DNA of 64,000 nt, taken from positions 1 through 64,000 of the forward strand of contig NZ_POXP01000003.1 of assembly GCF_003044935.1 (NCBI RefSeq), written 5' to 3'. The stretch is from Neisseria subflava. GTDB taxonomy: Bacteria; Pseudomonadota; Gammaproteobacteria; Burkholderiales; Neisseriaceae. The first letter of the stretch is position 1. Each line of letters opens with the position of its first letter. Both the position numbers and the translations under genes were made by a program. The notes beneath the pieces are model-generated. The model was not told the DNA's origin. It ran no database searches and was given only the letters and a program-made list of their open reading frames with translations. Of the stretch, positions 26,731 through 34,677 are shown piece after piece.

Positions 26731-27573
26731 ATGAAATGGCTGTTTGCGGTCTTGGTCGCACTCAACATCATTGTTTTTGGCAGCATGGTTGCCTATCGGA
26801 CACAACATAAAACCGCCAAACCCGAATCTGCTTTGGAAGGCGGTACGCACGAATTATTGCGCCCATCTTCTTTGGACGCGCCTAAAGCCGAGCCTCAGCA
26901 GGCATCGCAACCCGATTGGGTGGCGGATGAATCAGACGGCCTGATTATGGCCGAACCTGAATCCGAAGAAGCAGAAGCCTTGCGTAAAAAGCAAGAAGCG
27001 CAGCAGTTGAAAGAGAAAAAAGAAAAAATGCGCCGCGAGAAAGAAGCGCAAGAACGCCGTGCCGCCGAAGAAGAGATGGACGCGGCCGGCGTGGAACGCT
27101 TGTGTACCAGCAGCGCCACCGTAGTGATGGATGAAGACGATTACCACCGCATCAAAGGCTTGTTGGGCAAATGGCCTCATGCGGCCAGCCGCAGTATCGA
27201 AAAACGCAACGGCGCATCCGGTGGCGAGACTTCTTCCAAAACCTTCCGCGTGGTCTTGCCTGCCGACGGCGACACTTCCGCCCAGCTGGATGCCTTGGGC
27301 AGCCGCGGCTTTAGCGGCAGCATTCACAACGGCGAAATCAGCATTGACGTAACACGCAGTCGCTCTTCCGCCCAAGTTTTGATTTCACGCTTGTCCAGCG
27401 CAGGTTTCGGCGGCGCGCGCATTGTCGAACAGGAAGACAGAAGCGCGCCCGATACCGGTTTGAGCGTAGCGCGCATGACCGTGGTCTTTATGGCGGTCGA
27501 CGAGCGCGATGCCCAAGACATCAGAAACATTGTCGGCCGTTATGGCAAGTTGAACATGAAAACCTGCCGGTAA
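26731..27573 (+). CDS. Membrane-anchored SPOR-like protein with coiled coil
   Basis: A 280-residue protein: one N-terminal membrane segment (residues 3-21), an acidic linker, a highly charged coiled coil (about residues 78-112, K/E/R-rich), and two similar C-terminal modules (about 120-200 and 200-280) with single cysteines near their limits. The layout and the position behind coaX match the SPOR-domain proteins of other beta-proteobacteria that bind septal peptidoglycan. The SPOR match is weak by eye and thus an inference. It starts 15 bases after birA-coaX with an AAAAGGAAAACGC ribosome site, in the same operon. Confidence 0.65.
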   Translation: MKWLFAVLVALNIIVFGSMVAYRTQHKTAKPESALEGGTHELLRPSSLDAPKAEPQQASQPDWVADESDGLIMAEPESEEAEALRKKQEAQQLKEKKEKMRREKEAQERRAAEEEMDAAGVERLCTSSATVVMDEDDYHRIKGLLGKWPHAASRSIEKRNGASGGETSSKTFRVVLPADGDTSAQLDALGSRGFSGSIHNGEISIDVTRSRSSAQVLISRLSSAGFGGARIVEQEDRSAPDTGLSVARMTVVFMAVDERDAQDIRNIVGRYGKLNMKTCR

Positions 27574-27637
27574 TCAGGTCTATTCGGTTTCAGACGGCCT
27601 GAACAGTAGTCCCAAGCCTGATAAACCAAGCGACACA

Positions 27638-27811
27638 AAACACGAAACCCACTGTATCGGCAGTGGGTTTCATGTTTTTCGGTTTTGAGTATCTGATATA
27701 AAGGGGAACAGGTATGTTTCGTATATGCGCACTCCGAGTATCAAGAGATAATGGGGAAGAGGGGGATAAAATCTGTCGTTTAATGGCTCGGATTAGGACG
27801 TCTTCCGAGTG
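27638..27811 (-). ncRNA. nrrF: NrrF, Fur-repressed iron-responsive small RNA
   Basis: Between the SPOR-like gene and the DUF4189 gene lies a non-coding transcript unit on the minus strand: TTGATA (27845-27840), 16 bases, TATAAT (27823-27818), a start near 27811 and a perfect terminator at 27671-27644, about 170 bases in all. A Fur box covers the promoter. In meningococcus nrrF lies downstream of the birA-coaX region under Fur control and, with Hfq, represses succinate dehydrogenase when iron is scarce. Position, size, Fur box and terminator all fit; the sequence itself was not aligned. Confidence 0.82.
27644..27678. terminator. Terminator shared by nrrF and the SPOR-like gene
   Basis: GAAACCCACTG (27644-27654) pairs perfectly with CAGTGGGTTTC (27661-27671); T-rich stretches follow on both strands. 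On the minus strand it forms the 3' end of NrrF. Confidence 0.8.
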
Positions 27812-27824
27812 AGTTTGATTATAC

Positions 27825-27843
27825 GCTAATAATAACTATTATC
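27825..27843 (-). promoter_or_regulatory. Fur box over the nrrF promoter
   Basis: On the minus strand the 19 bases from 27843 fit the hexamer model of the Fur site (GATAAT, AGTTAT, T, ATTAGC against GATAAT, GATAAT, C, ATTATC) and lie between the -35 and -10 boxes, where Fur would block transcription. Confidence 0.75.
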
Positions 27844-27933
27844 AATAGCAAAAATAAAAAAATAAGGGATTTTTTTTGTAATAGATTGTTTTGTATGGAA
27901 ATTAAATTTTGGCGTTGGCTTTGCCATGATTGA

Positions 27934-27963
27934 AAAAGGCCGTCTGAACAAAGACGACCTTTT
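27934..27963. terminator. Terminator of the DUF4189 gene, decayed uptake pair
   Basis: AAAAGGCCGTCT and AGACGACCTTTT pair with one G-U; it directly follows the DUF4189 gene stop on the minus strand. Confidence 0.6.
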
Positions 27964-27968
27964 GTCTA

Positions 27969-28490
27969 TTAGAATTTAGGCATAGAGCAGCCTTCTGTTG
28001 TGGTAACTTTACATTGGGAAGTTCCAGAAGCCTGACACTTCCTTAAGGCTGCTGGTTCAGAGAGGCCGGGAGCTTCCATTCCATAAAATAGTCTACCATC
28101 TTTTCCTTGAGCAACGGCAATACAGCCGTTTCGAACCCAAGCCCCAATTTTACACGGCTTATTCTGCCCTCCTCGTTCACAGGTCTTAATAGCTTCTCTT
28201 TTTGCAGCAGCAAGTGAATCCATCTCAAGTGCTCCACCTGATATACCTGTTTTAGGATTGATTGCCCAAGCCCCATATTTTGAAGGAACATCGATATTAA
28301 CAACCCTTGGTTGGCTCTGAGCCGAACCATTATTAGAAGATTGAGGTCTGCCAACGTTATATAAAATTTGTCTGCCAGAACTGTCAATAATGCGACAGGT
28401 TCCCGTTGCAGGCTGGTATTCACCGCCACAGCCGTTGGCATAAACATTAAGACTTGCCAGTCCTAGCAATACAACAAGTAATTTTTTCAT
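27969..28490 (-). CDS. Secreted DUF4189-domain protein
   Basis: A 173-residue secreted protein with a signal peptide (residues 1-18, ending VYA). The second half is a DUF4189 domain: YGAWAINPKTGISGGALEMDSLAAAKREAIKTC, then a region with paired cysteines (CERGGQNKPCKIGAWVRNGCIAVAQG, ALRKC, QCKV, GCSMPKF) that should form disulfides in the periplasm. A cysteine pair also lies at the mature N-terminus. The role of the domain is unknown. Its GC content is lower than that of the flanking genes and it has no operon partner. Confidence 0.78.
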   Translation of the reverse strand: MKKLLVVLLGLASLNVYANGCGGEYQPATGTCRIIDSSGRQILYNVGRPQSSNNGSAQSQPRVVNIDVPSKYGAWAINPKTGISGGALEMDSLAAAKREAIKTCERGGQNKPCKIGAWVRNGCIAVAQGKDGRLFYGMEAPGLSEPAALRKCQASGTSQCKVTTTEGCSMPKF

Positions 28491-28751
28491 TTTAAGTCCA
28501 ATCTATTATTTGAATCTTTATCAGTCTGCCACTGCATCAATCATACGATGATTTGTTATCTTCTTTACGCGGCTGACGTTGAAATAGGGCAAGGCAAACG
28601 TTTCAACCCTATATTCCTATATTTCAGACGGCCTTTTGATTTGTTTCAATCACTCATAAACCCAAGCAATCAACATATCCAAAGCCATATAAAATACCGT
28701 ATAATCAAGGCCAAATTAACTTTGCCTGCTTGTCGGGCCGTCTGAAAAATT

Positions 28752-30194
28752 ATGCAACAAACCTACGCCGCCGTACAGCGAGATTTGCTCGAAGCCAACC
28801 ACCTTTCCCCCGATTTGCTCGCCCAAAGCCTGAGCATTATCGGCGCCAACCATGTCGATTATGCCGACATCTATTGTCAGCGTACTGCCTATGAAAGCTG
28901 GCATTTGGAAGAGGGCATCGTCAAATCGGGCAGCTTCCAAATCGATCAGGGTGTGGGCGTGCGTGCCGTTTCGGGCGATAAAACTGCTTTTGCCTACGCC
29001 GACAGCCTGTGTATCGATTCGATCAACCGCTCTGCCAAAGCCGTGCGCGTGATTGGTGCGACCGGCGGCGAGGCCAGCGTCAAAGTGCCGACACCTGCCT
29101 ACGGCAAGCCTGTCCACATGGCGATTGACCCTATTGCCAGCCTCGATTCCGCTGCCAAAGTCGCACTGTTGAACAAAGTCGAAACGCTGGCCAAAGCCAC
29201 TGATCCACGTATCGTGCAAGTGATGGCCGGTTTGACCTGCGAATATGACATGGTGTACATCGCCCGTTTGGACGGTAAACACGCTGCCGATATCCGCCCG
29301 ATGGTACGCATGAACGTTACCGTCATTGCCAAGCAGGGCGAGCGTCGCGAGCAGGGCAGCGCGGGCGGCGGCGGACGTTATGATTTGGCGTATTTCGATG
29401 AAAACTTGGTGCATCGGTTTGTCGATTCCGCCGTCAAACAAGCGCTGACCAATCTCGAATCCCGTCCTGCGCCTGCCGGCGAGATGACCGTTGTTTTGGG
29501 CAACGGCTGGCCGGGCGTGTTGTTGCACGAAGCGGTCGGACATGGTTTGGAAGGCGATTTCAACCGTAAAGAAACCAGCGTTTTCTCCGGCCGAATCGGC
29601 GAGCGCGTGGCTGCCAAAGGCGTTACCGTTGTGGATCAAGGCGATATTGCCGACAGACGCGGCTCGCTCAATATCGACGACGAAGGCAACGAAACCCGCC
29701 GTACTGTATTGATTGAAGACGGTATTTTGGTCGGCTATATGCAGGACGAAACCAACGCCCGCCTGATGGGTATGCAATCGACCGGCAACGGCCGCCGCGA
29801 AAGTTACGCTTCCGCGCCTATGCCGCGCATGACCAATACTTTTATGGAAAACGGCGGCTATGAGCCGGAAGAAATCATCGCGTCCATCGATAAGGGCATT
29901 TACGCCGTCAACTTTGGCGGCGGACAAGTGGACATTACCAGCGGTAAATTCGTGTTCAGCGCATCCGAAGCGTGGTGGGTGGAAGGCGGCAAGCTGCAAT
30001 ATCCTGTCAAAGGTGCAACCATCATCGGCAACGGCCCCGAAGTGCTGAAACACGTTTCTATGATAGGCAACGATTCCGCGCTCGACAGCGGCATCGGCGT
30101 CTGCGGTAAAGAAGGGCAGAGCGTTCCTGTCGGCGTCGGACAACCGACCCTGAGGATTGATGCCGGACTGACCGTCGGCGGTAGCGAAATTTAA
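28752..30194 (+). CDS. tldD: Metalloprotease TldD
   Basis: TldD works with TldE/PmbA as a zinc protease that trims unfolded or leader peptides (for example of microcins) in the cytoplasm and degrades antitoxins. The 480-residue length is right. The zinc motif HEAVGHGLEGD (HExxxH) lies near residue 258; conserved blocks GRYDLAYFDE, GYMQDETNARLMGMQSTGNGRRESYASAP and the C-terminal MIGND...GVCGKEGQSVPVGVGQPTLRI are intact. The partner gene is not in this window. A TATAAT at 28700-28705 is a probable -10 box; an uptake pair closes the gene. Confidence 0.95.
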   Translation: MQQTYAAVQRDLLEANHLSPDLLAQSLSIIGANHVDYADIYCQRTAYESWHLEEGIVKSGSFQIDQGVGVRAVSGDKTAFAYADSLCIDSINRSAKAVRVIGATGGEASVKVPTPAYGKPVHMAIDPIASLDSAAKVALLNKVETLAKATDPRIVQVMAGLTCEYDMVYIARLDGKHAADIRPMVRMNVTVIAKQGERREQGSAGGGGRYDLAYFDENLVHRFVDSAVKQALTNLESRPAPAGEMTVVLGNGWPGVLLHEAVGHGLEGDFNRKETSVFSGRIGERVAAKGVTVVDQGDIADRRGSLNIDDEGNETRRTVLIEDGILVGYMQDETNARLMGMQSTGNGRRESYASAPMPRMTNTFMENGGYEPEEIIASIDKGIYAVNFGGGQVDITSGKFVFSASEAWWVEGGKLQYPVKGATIIGNGPEVLKHVSMIGNDSALDSGIGVCGKEGQSVPVGVGQPTLRIDAGLTVGGSEI

Positions 30195-30199
30195 ACGGC

Positions 30200-30230
30200 A
30201 GGCCGTCTGAAAGGTTTCAGACGGCCTTTT
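30200..30230 (+). terminator. Inverted uptake-sequence terminator after tldD
   Basis: AGGCCGTCTGAAA and TTTCAGACGGCCT with only two bases of loop sequence, followed by TTTT. Confidence 0.8.
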
Positions 30231-30246
30231 GCATTAGGATAAAACC

Positions 30247-30708
30247 ATGCAGGAACAGAATCGGAAATCAAGTTTTCCCATAGTGATGTTGCTGGTGTCG
30301 GTTGCCCTGTGGATAGCGTCTTTGTCCAATGTTGCATTTTATTTGGGCAATCATGAAAGCATGAAGGGTGTGACCGTTTTGATTTTGGGATCGATATTTG
30401 CTTCTTTGGATATAAGATATTGTGCGGCCTATGCCAATTATGTTTGGTTGGCGGCCATTGTTTTGCTGGCGTTGCGGAAGAAGGTCGTGCCTGTCCATGC
30501 GGCACTTTGGGGCTTGGCGCTGGTGGCTTTCAGTGTGAAAGCCGTACACGTCGATGAGGCAGGGAATACATCGGATATCGTGCGTTACGGTGCAGGATTT
30601 TATTTGTGGTATGCCGCATTTGCGGTTGCCACCATCGGCACGTTTGCCGGAAAGATTAAGGAAAGAAAAGCCACAACGCTGGCAGATGGGACGAAAAATG
30701 ACGCTTGA
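30247..30708 (+). CDS. Hypothetical inner membrane protein
   Basis: No family recognised. 153 residues with four membrane segments (about residues 11-31, 40-58, 64-76 with KK at the inner edge, 82-96 and 113-132 as alternatives), a positive N-terminus and a charged C-terminal tail. Its stop overlaps the prmC start by 11 bases, so translation is coupled. It has nothing in common with release-factor methylation; it is probably a lineage-specific gene. Confidence 0.6.
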   Translation: MQEQNRKSSFPIVMLLVSVALWIASLSNVAFYLGNHESMKGVTVLILGSIFASLDIRYCAAYANYVWLAAIVLLALRKKVVPVHAALWGLALVAFSVKAVHVDEAGNTSDIVRYGAGFYLWYAAFAVATIGTFAGKIKERKATTLADGTKNDA

Positions 30709-31510
30709 TGAATGGTTGCGCCAATCGGTACTGCCCAAAAACGAAGCGCGGATGTTGTTGCAATATGCGCTGGGTTACACGCGTGCGCAGCTGGTTACAC
30801 GCGGTACGGACGATTTGGCAGAGTCTGCCCTGCAAACCTTGGAGGCTTTGGTACAATGCCGTCTGAAAGGCGAGCCGATGGCCTATCTGTTGGGCGAGCG
30901 CGAGTTTTACGGACGACGCTTTGCCGTCAATCCCCATGTGCTGATTCCACGCCCTGAAACTGAGCATTTGGTGGAAGCCGTGCTCAAACGCTTGCCGCCG
31001 CAAGGCCGCGTGTGGGACTTGGGGACGGGCAGCGGCACCATTGCCGTGACCGTCGCGCTTGAACGCGTTGATGCCGATGTTCGTGCATCCGACATCAGCG
31101 TCGGTGCTTTGGATACTGCCCATCAAAATGCGGCCGAATTGGGCGCAAAAGTGGAGTTTGCGCAGGGTTCGTGGTTTGATACCGACAGGCCGTCTGAAGG
31201 CCGATACGATGTGATTGTTTCCAATCCGCCGTATATCGAGGACGGCGATGAACATTTATCGCAAGGCGATTTGAGGTTTGAACCGCAAAACGCGCTGACT
31301 GACTTTTCAGACGGCCTCAGCCATATCCGCCACATTACCCAAGAAGCCCCCAAATACCTGAAAGCCAACGGCTGGCTGCTGTTTGAACATGGCTATGACC
31401 AAGGCGAAGCAGTGCGGAATATTATGCTGGAGAACGGTTTTGCCGAAGTGGCAACCGAACAGGATTTGGCTGGATTGGACAGGGTAACGCTGGGGCGTTT
31501 GCCTGCTTAA
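30698..31510 (+). CDS. prmC: Peptide chain release factor N5-glutamine methyltransferase
   Basis: PrmC (HemK) methylates the glutamine of the GGQ motif in RF1 and RF2, which speeds peptide release. 270 residues. The SAM-binding Rossmann fold shows VWDLGTGSGTIAVTVAL; the substrate site NPPYIEDGDEHL and the N-terminal helical domain with EPMAYLLGEREFYGRRFAV are conserved. The ATG at 30698 begins the usual MTLDEWLRQ; longer upstream frames lie inside the previous gene. Three uptake sequences are read in frame (CRLKGE, RPSEGR, FSDGLS). Confidence 0.93.
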   Translation: MTLDEWLRQSVLPKNEARMLLQYALGYTRAQLVTRGTDDLAESALQTLEALVQCRLKGEPMAYLLGEREFYGRRFAVNPHVLIPRPETEHLVEAVLKRLPPQGRVWDLGTGSGTIAVTVALERVDADVRASDISVGALDTAHQNAAELGAKVEFAQGSWFDTDRPSEGRYDVIVSNPPYIEDGDEHLSQGDLRFEPQNALTDFSDGLSHIRHITQEAPKYLKANGWLLFEHGYDQGEAVRNIMLENGFAEVATEQDLAGLDRVTLGRLPA

Positions 31511-31533
31511 TGGGCATGGTTTGTCGGAATTAA

Positions 31534-31560
31534 AAAAGGGCGTGTCGATCACGCCCTTTT
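31534..31560. terminator. Bidirectional terminator
   Basis: AAAAGGGCGTG pairs with CACGCCCTTTT around five bases, between the convergent prmC and exonuclease genes; A/T runs on both sides. Confidence 0.85.
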
Positions 31561-31593
31561 GGTTTTCTGGTTTAGCTGTTCAGACGGCCTGGT

Positions 31594-32421
31594 TTAACGC
31601 CAAGCAGCGACGAACTCCGCCCAGTGTTGTTTTTCTTCGGCTTGTGCGGCCAGATAATGTTTGATGCGTTTGATTTCGACTTCGTATTCGTCGGCATCGA
31701 GCGCGCCGCTCATCATGCGAAAGCGCATATACATCAGGTAGGTATTGGCGGCATCGGTTTCGCAATAGTCGCGGATGTCTTTCAGACGGCCTGCATGATA
31801 AGCGTCCCAAACCTTGCTGCCGTCCATGCCCAGTTTGCCGGGGAAGCCGCAGAGTTTGGCCATATCGTCCAAAGGCACGCTGGCACGCGGTTGGTAGAGG
31901 GCGAGCAAATCCATCAGGTCGCAATGGCGGGTGTGGTAGCGGCTGATGTAGTTGTTCCACTTAAAGTCGCGGCTGTCGCCAAAGTCGCCGTCGCCCATGT
32001 CCCAATAGCGGGCGGCGCTGATGCCGTGTATCAGGGCGCGGTAGTGGAGGACGGGCAGGTCGAAACCGCCGCCGTTCCAGCTGACGAGTTGCGGCGTATA
32101 GTTTTCGATGACCTCGAAGAATTTGGCAATCATGACTTCTTCGCTGTCTTCGGGATCGCCGATGGTGCTGACACGGATTTTGTCCTGACCCCAGCGCATA
32201 CAGCAGGAGATGGCGACGACTTGGTGCAGATGGTGTTGCATAAAGTCGCTGCCGGTTTTGGCACGGCGTTGCTGCTGGGCAAACAGGACGACTTCGTTGT
32301 CGGGCAAATCGGCAGGCAAATCGTAGAGCTGGCGGATGCCGTTTACGTCGGGAATGGTTTCAATGTCGAAGGCGAGTATCGGAGTCATGGCGTGATCGGG
32401 TTGGATAAGGGATGATGTCAT
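31594..32421 (-). CDS. DEDDy-type 3'-5' exonuclease (DnaQ-like, DNA polymerase B exonuclease-like)
   Basis: A stand-alone nuclease domain of the family Predicted 3'-5' exonuclease related to the PolB proofreading domain. ExoI motif FDIETIP at the start supplies D and E; ExoII is SWNGGGFDLPVL; ExoIII is YCETDAANTYLMY, where the Y of DEDDy is at YCxxD. About 275 residues, no other domain. It likely acts in DNA repair; no substrate is known to me. The start is unsure: 32421 is used here, 32388 gives the shorter form beginning with MTPILAFD, both with weak ribosome sites. Confidence 0.82.
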   Translation of the reverse strand: MTSSLIQPDHAMTPILAFDIETIPDVNGIRQLYDLPADLPDNEVVLFAQQQRRAKTGSDFMQHHLHQVVAISCCMRWGQDKIRVSTIGDPEDSEEVMIAKFFEVIENYTPQLVSWNGGGFDLPVLHYRALIHGISAARYWDMGDGDFGDSRDFKWNNYISRYHTRHCDLMDLLALYQPRASVPLDDMAKLCGFPGKLGMDGSKVWDAYHAGRLKDIRDYCETDAANTYLMYMRFRMMSGALDADEYEVEIKRIKHYLAAQAEEKQHWAEFVAAWR

Positions 32422-32441
32422 TGTGGCATGACGGCGCAGAT

Positions 32442-32630
32442 AAAAAAAGAGGCAATCCCCCACAGGATTGCCCCAATACCTCAAATCAGAGATTTACGCT
32501 TCACAAACAATACAGGCTTTCACCTGCGGCTTTACAGATGCAGCTCAACTCTGCATCGGTAAACTTTCATTTCGGGCATTGCACCGAAATCCTCTAAAAT
32601 ACCGCAATTTCTTGCAATATCAGAAAACTG
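32442..32630 (-). ncRNA. Candidate structured small RNA
   Basis: On the minus strand a rho-independent terminator (GGCAATCC/GGATTGCC at 451-458 and 465-472 of this kilobase, then seven T at 32448-32442) stands before the exonuclease gene although no gene precedes it within 680 bases. Upstream of it are two perfect stem-loops, TTTCGG/CCGAAA (32570-32589) and GATGCAG/CTGCATC (32537-32557). This looks like an independent RNA of 150-190 bases. An alternative is a short reading frame (15 codons, start at 32582). No good promoter was identified, so the 5' end is a guess. Confidence 0.4.
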
Positions 32631-32639
32631 CTTACAAAA

Positions 32640-33097
32640 ATATCTAAAACAGGCGAGACTGTCTGAACATTTTGTAATTTGATGTAGTGAAATTTACGCG
32701 AAATTTTACAGTTTGCCAAGTATTTTTTTCCGAAGGCTTGTTTCAGTATAAATTTCAGGTATTGTCATATTTTTGCAATTATATTTCATAATTATTTTAA
32801 ATTTAGATATTTATTTTGTTTTTTTTAAATTTTAATTTAATTTTATTTCATATTTTGAATGATTGAAATGCATTTTTTCAGGTGAACTGTTTTGTAATAT
32901 ATTGTTTTTAAAAGAAATTAAATTTAATATGTAAATGAAAAAAGTGTATTGGGTCTGATGTTTTTTATTTGAGAAAAATATAGGGTTGTTTGAAAGTTTC
33001 AATCACGATGAAAAAAGTTGTTTTTAAAGCATTTAAAGCGGAATATTATTTGATTGTTTAAAATCAAACATGAGTTTCGGTTTGATTCAATTAAAAT
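32640..33097. other. Very AT-rich non-coding region
   Basis: About 460 bases of extreme AT content with long A and T runs, no reading frame of note and no uptake sequence. It may hold the promoter of the candidate RNA to its left, and resembles xenogeneic or decayed DNA. I see no gene. Confidence 0.5.
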
Positions 33098-33131
33098 GAA
33101 AAAGCGGCGAAAGAAGGATTTCACCGCTTTT
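33098..33131. terminator. Bidirectional terminator after lpxL1
   Basis: AAAAAGCGGCGAAA pairs with TTTCACCGCTTTTT with one mismatch; it lies 29 bases beyond the lpxL1 stop on the minus strand. Confidence 0.8.
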
Positions 33132-33159
33132 TGCATATTCAAATTGTAATTCAATGTAG

Positions 33160-34029
33160 TCAATAAAAGCTATTTTCGCCTTCGGGACGGGTTTTGAAGC
33201 GTTTGTGCAGCCAGAAATATTGTTCGGGATGCTCGCGTACCCGCTCTTCGATGAAGTCGTTCATACGCTGGGTATCGGCTTCGACATTTTCGGTCGGGAA
33301 ATTGTCCCAAGCCGGATAGAAGCGCAGGGTTACGATATTGTCGGCTTCGCGCGTGGGAATGGCGGGAATGATTTTGGCTTTGGTCATGCCGGCGATACGG
33401 CTGAGACCGGTAATCGTGGCCGTCTGAATGCCGAAGAAATTGACGAAAATGGAATCGTTGCGGCCGAAGTCTTGGTCGGGCAGATAAAGAAAGGGCGCAT
33501 CGCTTTTGCGCAGGTGTTTGATGATGGCGCGCAGGCCTTCTGTGCGGCCGATCAGGAAAACATTGTTGTAGCGGTAGCGGCCTTTCAGGATTTGCTCGTC
33601 CAGGGCTTTGTTTTTTTGGTGCGAATACATGCTGGTCAGCGGCACATCCTGATTGAGCGTGTAAACCGCCATTTCAAATGCGGTAAAGTGCGGATAGAGG
33701 ATGATGACTTTTTCGCCGGCGGCGAGGGCTTCGTCAAGATGGTGTTTGTCTTGATAGCGTACCAACGAGCGCAGCTTGTCTGCAGGCGCGTACCAGTAGA
33801 GGCCGTATTCGAGCATCAGTTTCGCCATGTGTTGGAAATGGCGTTTGAGCAGGGCAGTGCGCTGGCTGTCGTTCAGCTCGGGAAAGCATTTTTTGAGGTT
33901 GACCTCACCGACTTTGCGGCGCGGTTTGACTGCGTAATAAGCGAGAATGCCGATCGCGTCGGCAATCTTGTGCAACACGCAAAAAGGCAGTAGGCGGATG
34001 AGGTAGAGAAAAAGGAAGGCGGCTTTCAT
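33160..34029 (-). CDS. lpxL1: Lipid A biosynthesis lauroyl acyltransferase LpxL1
   Basis: Inner-membrane LpxL/HtrB-family enzyme that adds a secondary acyl chain (laurate in meningococcus) to lipid A; the lipid A acylation state decides how strongly TLR4 is stimulated. 289 residues. An N-terminal membrane anchor is followed by the catalytic HX4E motif HFTAFE, then SMYSHQKNKALDEQILKGR, LYLPDQDFGRNDSIFV and FFGIQTATITGLSRIA. The sequence runs closely along meningococcal LpxL1, not LpxL2. No disrupting mutation or homopolymer tract is visible, so the gene appears intact. Confidence 0.92.
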   Translation of the reverse strand: MKAAFLFLYLIRLLPFCVLHKIADAIGILAYYAVKPRRKVGEVNLKKCFPELNDSQRTALLKRHFQHMAKLMLEYGLYWYAPADKLRSLVRYQDKHHLDEALAAGEKVIILYPHFTAFEMAVYTLNQDVPLTSMYSHQKNKALDEQILKGRYRYNNVFLIGRTEGLRAIIKHLRKSDAPFLYLPDQDFGRNDSIFVNFFGIQTATITGLSRIAGMTKAKIIPAIPTREADNIVTLRFYPAWDNFPTENVEADTQRMNDFIEERVREHPEQYFWLHKRFKTRPEGENSFY

Positions 34030-34070
34030 GAAGGCTCGCTGTATGTGGGCAAAGGGCTATTATAACCGAA

Positions 34071-34112
34071 AGGCCGTCTGAAAACGGGCTGGAACACTAT
34101 TTCAGACGGCCT
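34071..34112. terminator. Inverted uptake-sequence terminator after ruvC
   Basis: AGGCCGTCTGAAA and TTTCAGACGGCCT with a 16-base loop between ruvC (minus strand) and lpxL1. Confidence 0.65.
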
Positions 34113-34122
34113 GAATGTCGGC

Positions 34123-34668
34123 TTACCATTGGAAACGGCCGCGTTTGACCTGCAGGCCGTCGGGGTTAAGTTGCGAAGCCAATCCTTGATTGCGCAGGGC
34201 ATGGGTGAGGGCAACGGCGAGTCCGTCGGCGGCATCGGCTTGAGGCGTGCCTGAAAGTGCGAGCATTTGGACCACCATATGCTGCACCTGCTCTTTGGCG
34301 GCCTTGCCCTTGCCGACCACAGCCTGCTTGACTTGAAGCGCGGTGTATTCAAATACGGGCAAATCGTGCATAACCAAAGCGGCAATCGCTGCACCGCGCG
34401 CCTGACCGAGCATTAACGTCGCAGCCGGATTGACGTTGACGAACACTTGCTCGATGGCCGCCTGATGCGGCTGATAGTGGCGGATGATTTCGTCGATATG
34501 GCGGACAATCACGGCGATGCGTTCGGAAAGCGACGCGCCGGTCGGTGTTTTGATACAGCCGGAAGCAACATAATGATGCTCGCGGCCGTGAACATCGATA
34601 ACGCCGAAGCCGGTCACGCGACTGCCGGGGTCGATGCCGAGAATGCGTGTAGGTTGGAACTGGGACAT
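34123..34668 (-). CDS. ruvC: Crossover junction endodeoxyribonuclease RuvC
   Basis: Holliday-junction resolvase acting with RuvAB. 181 residues in the RNase H fold. Catalytic acids visible: D13 (GIDPGS), E in AAIEQVFV, and the pair in [12 protein letters not shown]. The tail is slightly longer than in E. coli ([16 protein letters not shown]). It starts 9 bases after the nitrilase gene ends, so the two form an operon; ruvA and ruvB are not in the window. Confidence 0.95.
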   Translation of the reverse strand: MSQFQPTRILGIDPGSRVTGFGVIDVHGREHHYVASGCIKTPTGASLSERIAVIVRHIDEIIRHYQPHQAAIEQVFVNVNPAATLMLGQARGAAIAALVMHDLPVFEYTALQVKQAVVGKGKAAKEQVQHMVVQMLALSGTPQADAADGLAVALTHALRNQGLASQLNPDGLQVKRGRFQW

Positions 34669-34677
34669 AGTGCGTGT

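Noticed and set aside
28716-30143. 475-codon open frame antisense to tldD
   Set aside because: Shadow of the conserved tldD gene; no domain and no ribosome site.
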